DNA from: Prosopocoilus inquinatus
Lineage: Eukaryota; Arthropoda; Insecta; Coleoptera; Lucanidae
Direction: 5' to 3'
DNA: 64,000 nucleotides
Assembly (NCBI GenBank): GCA_036172665.1
Contig: CM069871.1
Span: 61,316,713 to 61,380,712, forward strand
Every line of letters starts with the position of its first letter. Positions within the stretch are counted from its first letter, which is position 1. Under the pieces are notes generated by a model. It was not told the DNA's origin and did not search any database. It was given only the letters and a program-made list of their open reading frames with translations. The position numbers and the translations under genes were made by a program. Of the stretch, positions 11,149 through 22,234 are shown one piece after another.

Positions 11149-11149
11149 G

Positions 11150-12000
11150 TAGCTGAAGAAAAATTACGTACAGCGATTCTATATTTGATAAAATATTGGG
11201 GTATAGTAGGGAATATTTTTGATGGGGAAAATTATTTAAATACATCACCTTTTCTTAGTAGAAAGTTTGACGATCTGGTATTTCAAAATAAAACCAAACG
11301 ACGACGTTATTTTGGCATTTTTATGGTCCAGTCGTCACTGTGGTGTACTTTTCGTGCCACATTAATTTTCGGTCTGTATAACAGAAATACAATTGAAATT
11401 TTTATTAAAGGCGTCGTTTTGTAAGCAGCGTAAGACAATGGAATTCTTTGCTTTGTTTGGCTATGCAGAAACAGCTCTATGATATTGCAAAAACGCTTTT
11501 AGTTTCTTTAATACTCCTAAAAAGTAAACTGGTCCAAGTCGCCATTTTAATTTTTTTATGCGCGTGTTTCAGACAAACACTTTGTGTTATTTTCTTGTTT
11601 GTAAGTAAAACTCCCACTCTGAGCGCTGTGCTTTCCCTTTCTTTAATAATTTGGAAATCATTATAGTGCGTAAAAAACTCGGAACATGCTCGTTGTATGT
11701 ACATACGTCAGAAATAAGACGTACAAAATTTACTGAATCGTTCTGTTTGCGTGCGTGCGTGTTATTTTTTTTGAGAACACGACCCAAAACAAAAATATCA
11801 TTTTTTCTGCGCACAAAGAGCATGCTCGCAACAAAGGTAATTGCGTACTGCTGAGAATTAGTTTTTATCTGTTTTGTTTGCTACATGTTTACAAAAGGCT
11901 TAACCAGAACGTTCCAAGTTCATTTCGGCGAAATATACCTAAACCAAAAAGAGGAAGGCACTTTTCCGTTTAATTATTATTAGTTAATGGAAATGATGCA
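11150..12000. other. non-coding stretch; overlapping short frames only
   Basis: Frames of 67-110 codons overlap on both strands at 11092-11973 but show no domain. The longest starts inside the hairpin at 11065-11148. I see no splice pattern that would join them. No element ends were paired here. Confidence 0.4.
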
Positions 12001-12001
12001 T

Positions 12002-12060
12002 GCTTTTGTATGAATCCTATTTATCTCTTGGCTTTTGTATGAATTCGATTTATCTCTTGT
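12002..12060. repeat. tandem duplication of a 29-bp unit
   Basis: GCTTTTGTATGAAT..ATTTATCTCTTG occurs twice in direct tandem, with three differences between copies. Confidence 0.85.
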
Positions 12061-12660
12061 CATTTACTTGGAAAACTGATTAAATTTTTTTTGAGGTCTC
12101 GACCTGGAACCGCAAAAGCAAAATCTGCGTAACTTCTCGAGTATTTGCATGACGCCAAGTAGTAAGAACAATAGTGAGTGGCATGTTCTAGAGATAGGTA
12201 GTCGAATAGTTCGAAGTCCGAAAGAAGGACGTTGGTGCTTACCAAGATAATACTGTCATTTCTTGCCATACCGTTCGTTCTTCCTTGTCTGGCGCATGGG
12301 GATTTGCGAATGCGACGTTGCCGATGCTGAACTTACTTTTTCTTCGAAAGGTTTCATCAAATGCTCTTACAGATTTTCAGTTGAAAATTAAGTGAAAATA
12401 TACCGGTGTTATTAAGAGATTAACATTGAGCTCTAAAACTATTTAAACTAGTAATCTTGATCGTTTCGGAGGACATTACGAAATACCAAGAACCTTTCAG
12501 TCGAAAGTAAATAACTGATTTAAATAATCCTTTCAATCCTAGTCGGCTGAAAGGTTCCACTAGTCTCATAACACGTACAGGATGTTGTGGGATTACTTTA
12601 ATAAAAACAATGAAATACCAAATAGTACCAAAATTTTTTGTACATATAAGTTATTACAAT
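12061..12660. other. no gene seen
   Basis: Mixed-composition DNA. A GTACAGGATGTTGTGGGA word near 12577 resembles an element terminus, but no partner was found. Confidence 0.4.
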
Positions 12661-12824
12661 ATATAGGGTAGGCCAACACTGCGTGGGCGGAAGAATGTGG
12701 CGTTACTATTGAAGATTTTTGAAATATGTGTGCGCAGTAACGTACATATCGTTTAGATGCACAATCTAAAATTATTTAGACTGGTATCAAATATTCCGTA
12801 AGAGTGTGACGATCCTAACATATG

Positions 12825-14730
12825 TTTTTTTTTAATGGAACACCTATATATTATTGCAATATTAGATGTCTCATTATCAATGGACGAAAATAATATCAGG
12901 TTTTATTGACCTAAAGTTTATCGTTTTCGAGATATTGACAATTTACCGGTAAAAAATGGCAAAATTTGTTACTCCATAAATTAGTTATTTTTAAATATTT
13001 TGCTTTGAATTTTGGTGGGTGGATACATTATTTAACTATTAGAAAACAGAAATGAGAAATGTGTAATCAACTCAAAATTTTTCTGGGTACTTTGCACAGG
13101 TTGATGCACAACGCAAATTACCATTTTTCTAAAAAAAAAAATTAAATGGAACGGCCTGTATATGAACATATAGTTTGAAACGTCCCTTACTAAGGTTTCC
13201 AATAGTATAAGATTTTTTACGTGTAGCTCTTAAACTTTGAACGTAGAAATTTTTTAAACTTGTTTAAAATCTGAGTTATAATTGTAATTTAATAAACAAA
13301 GTTGAATTTTTTGTGTTTCTACTGGCGTAAATTGTAATGACGTTGTATATTCTGTAGTATTTTAATAAGCGTTTAATATTCAGTAACCTGTTTTCTTAGA
13401 TTAAAAACTTTCCATTCTGTTTAATAGGAATAAAAAAATTCCTAACAAAGAGAATTTACAATATTACGGCGGCGGAAATCCACATTTTCCAGCAATTTTT
13501 CACCCAATTAACGGTCTTTTAATAAATGCATTCATGGTTATCACTCTAGTCATGTTTTATTATAGTTTTGTATTTTGTGAGACGATTCGTACCTTCATTT
13601 TCTGATTTAGAATTATTTCTTGTTATTTTTGACGAGTATTCCCCGAAATTGCGATTAAAATATGTGGTTTAAGCATGACGAAGTAACATCATATTACAAC
13701 AATGACATTAGAAAATGATTTAACTGAATAGTTAATTCAATAAATAAAATGCGAAAGAATTTTGAGTTGCTACCCGAATTTCCGTTTGATATCACTATTT
13801 TTTTTAACACCAGGATATAAATGGGTATATTGAATTTCATATGGACGTCGAGATCATGAAACGGAATTATTTAGAATTACATTTGTGTGTATTATGTCTG
13901 TACTATTAATAAGTTTTAATATATTTCTTAATCGCTGAATTAAAAATGTATAAAACAAATTGTATTACAATTTGAGCATGTTTGTTAAAACTAGTTTATC
14001 TTTTGTTAACTAACATTTATGTTATTGCTTTTGTGGTAATTTGTATTTCGTACCATGAATACATTGCAAAAGAATTGAACAATGATATGATTATAAAGAA
14101 ATTAAATTTAGTTCAATTTAATAGTTTTTTAATTGAAAAAAAAATCGTTGTCTTCTAAATGTTGGTTCAAACATTAAAATACATCTACTGTTATTATTAT
14201 CAAGATTATTAACAATGTTATTACCAAATGTTTGCTTTAGAAATAAAACAAAATCCAATTTTATTTACTAAATTACAGTATAGTTGAGATTTGAAAGATA
14301 CAAATTTAAGTACTTTCTACGTTTTAAGTTTAAGAGCTATACGTAAGAAGTTTTATATTATTGGAAACCTTAGTAAGAGATGTTTTAAACTATGAGTTCC
14401 TATACAAGGCGTTCCTTTTAATTTTTTTTTAGAAAAATTGTTATTTCCATTGTGCATCATCCTGTGTAAAGTACCCGGAAAAATTCCGAGTTGATTACAC
14501 ATTTCTGTTTTCTATATATATATAGATAATGTATCCACGCAAATTCAAAGCAACATATTTAAAAATAACTAATTTATGTAGTAACAAATTTTGCTCTTCT
14601 TTACCGGTAAATTGTCAATAACTCGTTAACGATAAACTTTAAGTCAATAAAACCTTATATTATTTTTATCCACTGATAATGAGTCATCTAATAGTGCAAT
14701 AATATATAGGATGTTCCATTTAAAAAATCA
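12825..14730. mobile_element. nested long-TIR element A (TTTAATGGAACA termini)
   Basis: The left half (12825-13320) and right half (14270-14730) are inverted copies, with TTTAATGGAACACCTATATA at the left and its counterpart TATATAGGATGTTCCATTTA at the right. A further layer begins inside at about 13157 (TATATGAACATATAGTTTG) and 14407. The central 950 bp are AT-rich without a transposase. It sits directly against element B. Confidence 0.7.
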
Positions 14731-14732
14731 TA

Positions 14733-15734
14733 CCGGGTGGAAAGTTTCAAACCCGAACATAGCAAACTTGTATTGAAAACTATAGTTCTGTGAATTGCTG
14801 CTCGCCATTTGAAGATATAAAAATGGCAATGGTATTAAAGAAAAGAGAAAAATAAGGACAATATTATGGTGTTAAAATTATTCCTAAAAATTAATACTTT
14901 CGGAACATAATTAAAATTTTCAAATTTTATACGAGAAATTTAGTCGCCTATGTCAGGTTTGAAACTTTCAGTTGTATCAATTAATGGAAAATAATTTATA
15001 CGTCAGTCAAAAAGCATTATGAATTATTGTACAAAGCAAATAATAGGTAGGTACTCTTGTCGTTTAAGTTACAACAATTCTTTCTTTATTAGAATGATAA
15101 TTGTATTCTACGCCATTGCAGAGAAAAATACTGTTGTTTCTGATAATATCAACAAACTTGAAATGTTGCGACGGGCAATCAATACCGACACATGTCGATA
15201 CTAAATCAGTTTTAAATTCAATTGTACTAAGAATTAAATAGGTTTCACACTGTTCAAAAATAAGTAACACACAACTGTAAAGAATATTAAATAAAAAAAC
15301 ATCAATTCCATAAATCCAGTTGCCATCAACATTGTATTGAAATTAACAAAAATACTAGGAAAGTATTTTGTGAAGCAATACAGGAGCAAAGAAATAAATC
15401 CTTACAGTTTTTCATCGTCAGTATGCTACTCAGATGAATGGAATTTTATTATGAATAAGAAGCATATTGTACAAAATTCTGGTTATTGAATTGCAAACTT
15501 CAAATCTGACATACTAAGTCGACTACATTTTTTATTTGAAATTTAAAAATTTAATTTCTATTTCAAAAGTATTTACATAATAGGAATAATTTTAACACGA
15601 TAACATTGGCCTTTATTTTATCTTTCATTTAATACCATTACCATTTTTGTATCTTTAAATGGCGAGCAGTAATGTACAGAAACGTAGTTCTCAATGGAAC
15701 TTTGCTGTGTTCGGGTTTGAAACTTTCCTCCCGG
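14733..15734. mobile_element. nested long-TIR element B (CCGGGTGGAAAGTTTCAAAC)
   Basis: The left end CCGGGTGGAAAGTTTCAAAC and the reverse complement of the right end (CCGGGAGGAAAGTTTCAAAC) form TIRs. The arms extend about 230 bp (14733-14965 and 15490-15734) and include the shared word GCTCGCCATTT.AAGATA. TA flanks both ends (14731-14732 and 15735-15736). No transposase is seen. Confidence 0.8.
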
Positions 15735-15895
15735 TATATTAGGGTCGTCACACTCTTACGGAACATTCTGTATAAGTCTAAATAATTTTAGATTGTGCAT
15801 CTAAACGATATGTATGTTACTGCGCACACAGATTTCAAAAATATTCAATAGTAACGTCGCAATCTTCCACCCACGCACTGTTGGCCCACCCTGTA

Positions 15896-16575
15896 TACAA
15901 TTTTGGTGTTGATTTAAATACAGTGTATAACCGTTTAGAACCGAAGGACATTTTTAACCGTCGCGTTGCGTCGTCGTTAGTTGATTTGACAAGTAAACTT
16001 ATGCAAGCAGTTTGATAATTCGGATTGCGATGTTGTTAATTTGATAAACTTTGACGTGGAAAAATGAATTTGTAAATCGCGACGATATCCGTGATCCGTG
16101 AACGGAAAATCAAGTGCGACAGGATTGACTTGTTGTAGACTTTTGACCGTTTAAAATCAACATCGCAATTATTAATATAATTTGTTGCACTGATTTATCG
16201 TCGTGTAAGAGTCAAAATCTAATTATACCTCGGTTTTTGATGTTTTCGAGTTGAAACTAAAGTAAATCTAGTGTTTTTTATTCTACAACTCAGTTGTAAC
16301 CGATAGGAAAATGATTGCTGCCAAACAATAAATATACACTTTGTCTACGGAAATTTGTAACGTAGCAGTTTCTGTGAGAGCAAGGATTTATATTAGACTG
16401 TGATCGGTCAAGATGAAGATGTTAGACTGCGAACCCTCTTCCTTTTTGAGCTATTGAACACAAAGATCTGCGTTTATTCGAGACATGTAAGGTGAATGTT
16501 TGCATCTACGACAATTTGGAATAAACGTATACATTTGTTAATCCTGTTAATCCACTAATATCCTTTTCTTTAGCT
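15896..16575. other. less AT-rich non-coding stretch
   Basis: Several CpG-containing words occur (CGTCGCGTTGCGTCGTCG near 15960). No coding frame or promoter could be supported. Confidence 0.35.
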
Positions 16576-16580
16576 TAATA

Positions 16581-16713
16581 GGGGCTATTCTGTATCGAGT
16601 ACGTTAAATTTAAAGGTCTGTTGCTGTGGTAAAGCTTTATATTGGGCTTTATGATTGGTTGTTACCATTACAACAGTTCGTTAAATTTAATGTACTCGAT
16701 ACAGAATAGGCCC
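16581..16713. mobile_element. 133-bp MITE, TIR GGGCCTATTCTGTATCGAG
   Basis: The left end GGGGCTATTCTGTATCGAGT and the reverse complement of the right end (GGGCCTATTCTGTATCGAGT) form arms of about 35 bp. TAATA lies on both sides (16576-16580 and 16714-16718) and includes TAA, so a PIF/Harbinger-type 3-bp duplication is plausible. No coding capacity. Confidence 0.85.
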
Positions 16714-16778
16714 TAATATTCTAAGAAAACCTCATTAGAACTTTCAATTGTTTCGCTCTTATGTTACTGTGACGTACT

Positions 16779-16813
16779 ACAATCTGTATACATAATTATA
16801 TACAGATTGTATC
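16779..16813. repeat. short perfect-arm hairpin
   Basis: ACAATCTGTATA and TATACAGATTGT are separated by a short AT loop. Function unknown. Confidence 0.75.
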
Positions 16814-17514
16814 GTACTATATTGTAAGTGTCCTGATTTTTTATAAACAAGCGGGATTTGCCGAACAATTTCCTTGTAATTCGTTAGCGGTCAGCATCAA
16901 AATCGTATAAAACAACTTTTGCCCGCAGTTGACAGTTTTATCGTGTTAATACAATTTTTCTACTGTTCATTGACAAGTATCTAAGAATTTTGTACAATTT
17001 TACATCGGATAAAAATCTAGTTGAATTGCAAACGAAATCGTTCGAATCTTTCGAGTGTATGTAACATTACTTGATTTACTACTTACTATTATTCGTTTAG
17101 CTGCTTGCTGTTTTGCTTGTTTATCTACCTATTATGATGGTCAGAAGGCACCAGGCCGCAAGTTAAAGCTTGTAGAGGAGACATTACTGAAATGTATGAT
17201 CGTACGTTTCGATTTTTAAATTTAAATTCTGACTACTTTCTCCAAGATAAACCGAATTACACACACAGATACCAGATAAACCGAATTACACAACAATTTG
17301 AACATTTGATTGTGCTGTGACTGACGCGTGTTAAATTTGAAATATGCACGCAGTTTGAGCCATTCACAGCACTCTTGGAAGTTAAATTAAAAAAAAAACT
17401 CACGTTATCATGTAACTGCTCAGTGAAAGGTAATGAAATGAGATAAGATTAGATTTCTGGTTTGTATAGCTTTGATTTTTAGTTACTGTGCCTGTAAGCT
17501 TAGCTTGAATAACA

Positions 17515-17540
17515 ATTTTATAATAATAATAATAATGCAA
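17515..17540. repeat. (AAT)n microsatellite
   Basis: Five AAT units following a T-rich word. This could be another minus-strand LINE tail. Confidence 0.6.
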
Positions 17541-17639
17541 CTGTACTTAAATACAAATAGTCAAAATAAAAATAAGCCTAACTGAGGCCTGGCGAATTGA
17601 TAAAAAAAATAGTCGAGAAAATGTAAATAGAAAAAAAAA

Positions 17640-18700
17640 AGAAAAATGAAAGACGATCGTATCATGTTTTTAAATATTTCAAAAACAAAGGCGACCGCTT
17701 AAACTTAAACAATAAAAGTCAGTCATAATAAAGAAAAAAAATCTTTTCTTGAAATGGACAAAGGCAAATAAAGAAAAATCGCAAAAATTTTAGCAGAAAC
17801 AAAAGACTCGAACGATCTTGCTAAAAACAATTAAAAAAAAAAACACTCACACACAGAATTTCCTTGCGCAAGCAACAAACAAGAAATAAATATATTTCAG
17901 ACACAAAAGACGATTGCTTTGATTAAAAAAAATCTCAAACCCAATCAAATTAAAAGTCGACAACAAAAATGAAAGTATCTCAGGCGGGATTCTCTTCTTC
18001 GAAAATTTTATTTTTGTTTTTTTTTTCGCAAAGAAAAACAAAACGTGATGGCTTAAATTTAAACCAAAAAATTATTTAAAATACATTTAAAAAACAGCTT
18101 GATTTGAACCAAAAAGAGGCAAATTGAGAACAAAATAGGAAAGAAATCACTAAACGTAAATTAAACAAAACTAAAACAAAAGACGATCGAACGAATTATT
18201 AAAGGAAATGAAAAATGACTTGCGCAAGCAGTAAATTAAGAAAAAAAAGAAACAAATTTTAGAAACTGAAAATATCGGTTTATGGCAAATAAAGGACGAA
18301 CGCTTAAACTCAAATCAAAAGATCAATCAAATAAAACGAAAGTCTCGCACTGAACTGGACGAAAGAAAGTTGAAAAGTAAAAAGATCAATCACTTTAAAA
18401 AAGGAAAAAGGAAAACAGAATATTCTTTGCGCACGCAACTAACAAAAACAATAATAACAAATTTCACAAACAAAAGGCAGTCGCTCTAACTTACATCAAT
18501 AATACAATACGTTAATAATAATATGACTCATGTTTTCATTAATTAAAAAAAAAAATCGGAAAATGAACGTATAATGTAAAAAAAGTGAGAAAAATTGAAT
18601 TATACCATTTAAAATATGCAAATGAATAAAAATAATCAGATTAAAAATGATGTAATTGTGAAATAGAAAAAAAGAAACAAATGAATGATCAGGACGTTGA
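17640..18700. repeat. diverged A-rich array with AAAGACGATCG words
   Basis: The plus strand is strongly purine-biased. It repeats variants of AAAAGACGATCG (for example near 17650, 17905 and 18180) and of CTTGCGCAAGCAACAAACAA (near 17869, 18220 and 18427). The copies are diverged and spacing is irregular (about 350 and 210 bp between the latter). Similar sequence occurs, in either orientation, at about 27400-28080, 28850-29520 and 46080-46930. It is an old satellite-like or low-complexity family of unknown type. Confidence 0.5.
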
Positions 18701-18929
18701 AATTTGGAATGTTTCCATAATTTCAAACGAGTATCATTTTATTTTAGTAAAATAAAATTTTCTCTTAAATTCAAAAGGAATACCACTTTGCCTGCACATG
18801 TTTTATTTCTTTTTGTGGTTAATTCCGCCACCTCGAAGACTTTCGAGGTCAATTTTGCACAAATACATTTCGCACCAAGCAGACCTGAATTGCAAAATAT
18901 TAAATCCAAAAATTTTTGGTCCATTATAC

Positions 18930-18959
18930 GTATCGCGAACTCAAACCGGGGACACACTG
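18930..18959. mobile_element. solo terminus, type ACCGGGGACACACTG
   Basis: CGAACTCAAACCGGGGACAC followed by ACTG and TA at 18960-18961. It belongs to the same terminus family as 6605 and 56647-57370. No partner was found. Confidence 0.45.
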
Positions 18960-18961
18960 TA

Positions 18962-19869
18962 TATTAGATCTAAATAATTATCCTAGATGAATGAATGAAT
19001 AAATCCTGTAGGTATAATAATAATTTCAGCAAACGCAGGGGCACGTTCAGAAATAAAAAAGAACGCGCTCTGGCTAATATTCTTTCTCTCTTATGTAAGT
19101 AATTTTGCGCATTTTGATTTCTATTTTAAACGCCCAAAGAGCACTCGCGATACAGTTTCTGAACGCGCCTCAGGAGATACAGAAGAACCTCCTGCAGCTC
19201 TGTATTTATTATTAAAAGCAAAATAGGTACGATGTTTCAAAACATAAAGCAACAATTTCTAGAACATTTATCTTCAGGTAAATTCTTTATTTCCTGTCCA
19301 CTTACAAGCAATGCCTTTCAAAGCTAATTGAATTGCTTTGGAACTTTATTAAATAAAGAAACATCTTCTAAATAAATTATGCATAATGGTATTATTCAGT
19401 ACAGTAATTGGTAGTTCGATACTAGGATGATTTTCTGTATTGTAATTACCTTCCATAAAGCAAATAGTTTGTAATTGTTTCTACATAAAAGTTTAAGTAT
19501 GCAAATTACAGGTTAGAAATTATTTGCTTTCTGTAAGAGGCCTCCGGAAGTACTCGTAATGACATAAATTTGAGTGGATTTCTGATGTTTTAAACACGTA
19601 AAAATTACATGAATCTGATAGTAAATAGTAAAGCAAATTTAAAATAGTTTGGAATTAAATAAGTATAACTTCTGAATTCTTTTTTGGTTTTGATAAATTC
19701 ATTCATAATTGAGTTGACCATATGTTCCGTTTTTTTTCGTGTGTATTGATCGTCCCGTTTTTTCGAAAATAGTCCCGGTTTGTCCCGTTTTTTTTTTTTT
19801 GCAAAAAGGAAACGCGTTAATGAAATCACTCACTGCAACAAAAAATATAAAATTTTCCTAATTTGTATT
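18962..19869. other. no gene seen
   Basis: Apart from T-rich stretches with repeated GTCCCGTTTTTT words (19735-19800), nothing is supported. Confidence 0.4.
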
Positions 19870-20201
19870 AACGTAATAACTGAAATAGTTTAACTTGAAG
19901 GCTTCCGCGGTCGTCGTCCATCGTTGAATTCCTGGCTTCCGGTTGGAATCGCGTCTCTCCTCCACTACTGCCGTCGTTTCGTTTTCCATTGCAGAAGAAC
20001 TTCCTCAGGGCTGCTGCTGCTGGTGGTGGTCTTGCTGCTGCTTCTCGTAAGTCGTTGTCGAGAAACAGCAGCAAGACCACCAGTACCAGCAGCAGCAACC
20101 CTGAGGAAGTTCTTCTGCAATGGAAAACGAAACGACGGCAGTAGAGGAGGAGAGACGCGATTCCAACCGGAAGCCAGGAATTCAACGTAATAACTGAAAT
20201 A
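19870..20201. repeat. GC-rich palindromic insertion flanked by 18-bp direct repeats
   Basis: The arms 19925-20050 and 20062-20185 are inverted copies with only a few differences over about 125 bp and an 11-bp spacer. AACGTAATAACTGAAATA lies at 19870-19887 and again at 20184-20201, like the target duplication of a LINE-mediated insertion. The arms are CAG/CTG-rich and far more GC-rich than the surroundings, so they probably derive from a gene transcript, although I cannot identify the source. The minus-strand and plus-strand frames of about 90-105 codons here are mirror readings of the arms. Confidence 0.8.
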
Positions 20202-20696
20202 TCATAAATTTAATCTTAAAATACTTTAAAAACCAAAATCTTTCCAATTGCAACCTACAAATTTCGGACGAATTTCTAAGTGCAACGTATAGAGGGTGTT
20301 CGTGGGAAATCGCTACAATAGCTAACTTTCTTATTTAAATTTTCACGAAGTAACTTGAATTAGGAAAGTTTTTCTCCTCGACTTTATAGGACCGTCGGGA
20401 AAACAAATGATTATCAGAGATAGGTTTTTATTTATCATCGCATTGCGTTCAGGATGTCAAATTAATTGTGTCTCTAAAATATCGTCTCTCAGAACAGAAT
20501 CTCTTATAAATAATTTAGTCTTGATAGTCGCGGGAAGGAGTCTATCGTCACGACAGTCTTTTTTTTTTAATTCGCGAATACAATATAGTGTACGTTGAAA
20601 CAGGAAAATAAAGGAAGTGTTTTGAAACTGTGAAACCTATGGGAACCGTTTAATAATTGTTTTAAATTTAGTAAGTAAATGGTTTTTAGACTCTAA

Positions 20697-20862
20697 CCGG
20701 ACATAATTATAATTGGAAAAGCACTTAGCGTTTCGCTATTTCCAATTATAATTCGGTCGGATTAACGAGACGTCGGTTGTTCGGATTATGACTTCGAATT
20801 TCCGCTGTTCAAATTACTGAAGGTTCAGATTAGGATGTGCTCGGATTATACAGTATGTTATC
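20697..20862. mobile_element. pogo/Tigger-like terminal fragment
   Basis: The words CGGATTAACGAG, TTCGGATTATGAC and CTCGGATTATACAGTA resemble the CAGTARAACCTCGATTATCCG terminus class of pogo-like elements. A short palindrome with AATTATAATTGGAAA arms lies inside (20708-20752). Compare 30750-30821. Confidence 0.45.
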
Positions 20863-20869
20863 GAATATG

Positions 20870-22060
20870 ATGGCAATACTTATACCACTTGTAGGCGGCG
20901 TCAAAATATTACGATTTAACCTCATTTATCTACGTACAAAAGTTTTTCGTTTCTGAAGTATAACTTTTAAAAGCAACTTGAAAAGTGTATTTTGAGAAAA
21001 AGAAGTATGTATTGCATATTGACATCTAAAATACGCAGGTAAAATTCCAGCTATAGTTTTCAAAGTATGTTAGAGCTTTACGAAATCTCGAGTTTCAGCA
21101 GCCAAAAATTTTTCGATATAATTATCTCGAAAACTGACGAAGATCGAAGTTAGTTCATTTCTGATACAATTTTATTCGAGTTTTTCAATTTTTGTTTAAG
21201 TTTTGTTTAAAATGTGACAATAAGAAAGTTATTTACTAAAATGTTAACCTTTTTCCTCGGATCTACATACGCCACCGGTGAAGAATGTTCAATTTTTCGT
21301 ATGACATATCCATCTCTGTATTTCACTTGCCCTGCGTGCAGAGCTCCCGTAACCATGTGTGCAAAGCGTGCAGTGCACGCGGGAGTCATGTTCAAGGGGC
21401 GGCAATTAGCCACTGTAAATGTTATCATTTTTTTCCTCAAAAAAAAAAGAAAAAATTAATCGGATACAGTTTGTTGTTTGGTAAAAATTATTTGAAAAAA
21501 CTATCCACAAAACTGATTTGCTTTGATAAAGCCGTCAACCTATCAAAATATTTAACATTATCTAATCTTTTTTTGGTTTTTCCATTTTTTGGTTCTTCTA
21601 ATTGTTTTGATAATTGACCGTTTTGGCATACCTCAACTCATTTGGGAGCTCGCGGCAGCTAGCTGTTTTAAAAAAAAGAAGGAAAAGGTTTAAAAAAGTT
21701 TCAACTTTCAAAAAATTTCACTAATTATTCCATTTTTTAATTTCTTTTTTTTTTTTTTTTGATAACCGTTTTTGCATGCTCCAACTCATCTGTCAGAGGG
21801 CGCCAAAATATGGAGTGGCATGCGAGCGGCTTTTTGCCTCGCTGGGGCCCTACCTGCATGTCAAATTTCAACTCTCTGTACGTGGTATACTTATTACCAA
21901 CTTATTCGATAACATCCTGTAGAAGTCCTATTCTATAATGTTTTCATTAAAGGAATCCAATCGTGCAGGAAAAGTTTTGAAACTTTTTTAACTCAAACTA
22001 CCTGGTGAAATTTCAATTTCAAATAAAAAAATTAGCTGCTGTAGTCACTCTCCGTGAACA
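20870..22060. other. non-coding, with two GC-richer blocks
   Basis: The blocks 21270-21420 and 21780-21870 are richer in GC. The first has open frames on both strands (81 and 77 codons) that I do not recognise. Similar wording (GCTCGCGGCAGCTAGC, GGGCGCCAAAATATGG) suggests fragments of unclassified repeats. The rest is AT-rich. Confidence 0.35.
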
Positions 22061-22234
22061 CCGAAATTTAGTTACTAAATCATTTATAAAATAGAAGCCT
22101 TTGGAAAATGATATTTAGGGCCCGATTTTTTAACCTCCTGATACATTTATCTGCCAGGTATTGTTCTTGGAAAACCCATTGTAACGATAATGATTTTGGA
22201 AGAGAGTACCCAGCAGATTTAATTTTTAAACTTA

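Larger units (their letters stand above)
12666..15893. mobile_element. outer long-TIR element hosting nested elements
   Basis: The left arm 12666-12820 and the right arm 15741-15893 are inverted copies. The outer words are GGGT.GGCCAACA.TGCGTGGG and the inner words GAGTGTGACGATCCTA. TA lies outside each end (12664-12665 and 15894-15895). Both arms stop where two other elements begin, so the original element was only about 310 bp plus any lost centre and was split by later insertions. No coding capacity is seen. Confidence 0.75.

Noticed and set aside
11092..11424. 110-codon plus-strand frame as a gene
   Set aside because: Begins in the loop of a dispersed hairpin repeat; no domain.
19868..20190. 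105- and 88-codon frames (MNSWLPVGIASLL...) as two genes
   Set aside because: They are the same sequence read on both strands from the two arms of an inverted repeat.
21207..21459. Overlapping 77- and 81-codon frames on both strands
   Set aside because: No domain and mutual overlap; region more likely an unclassified repeat fragment.
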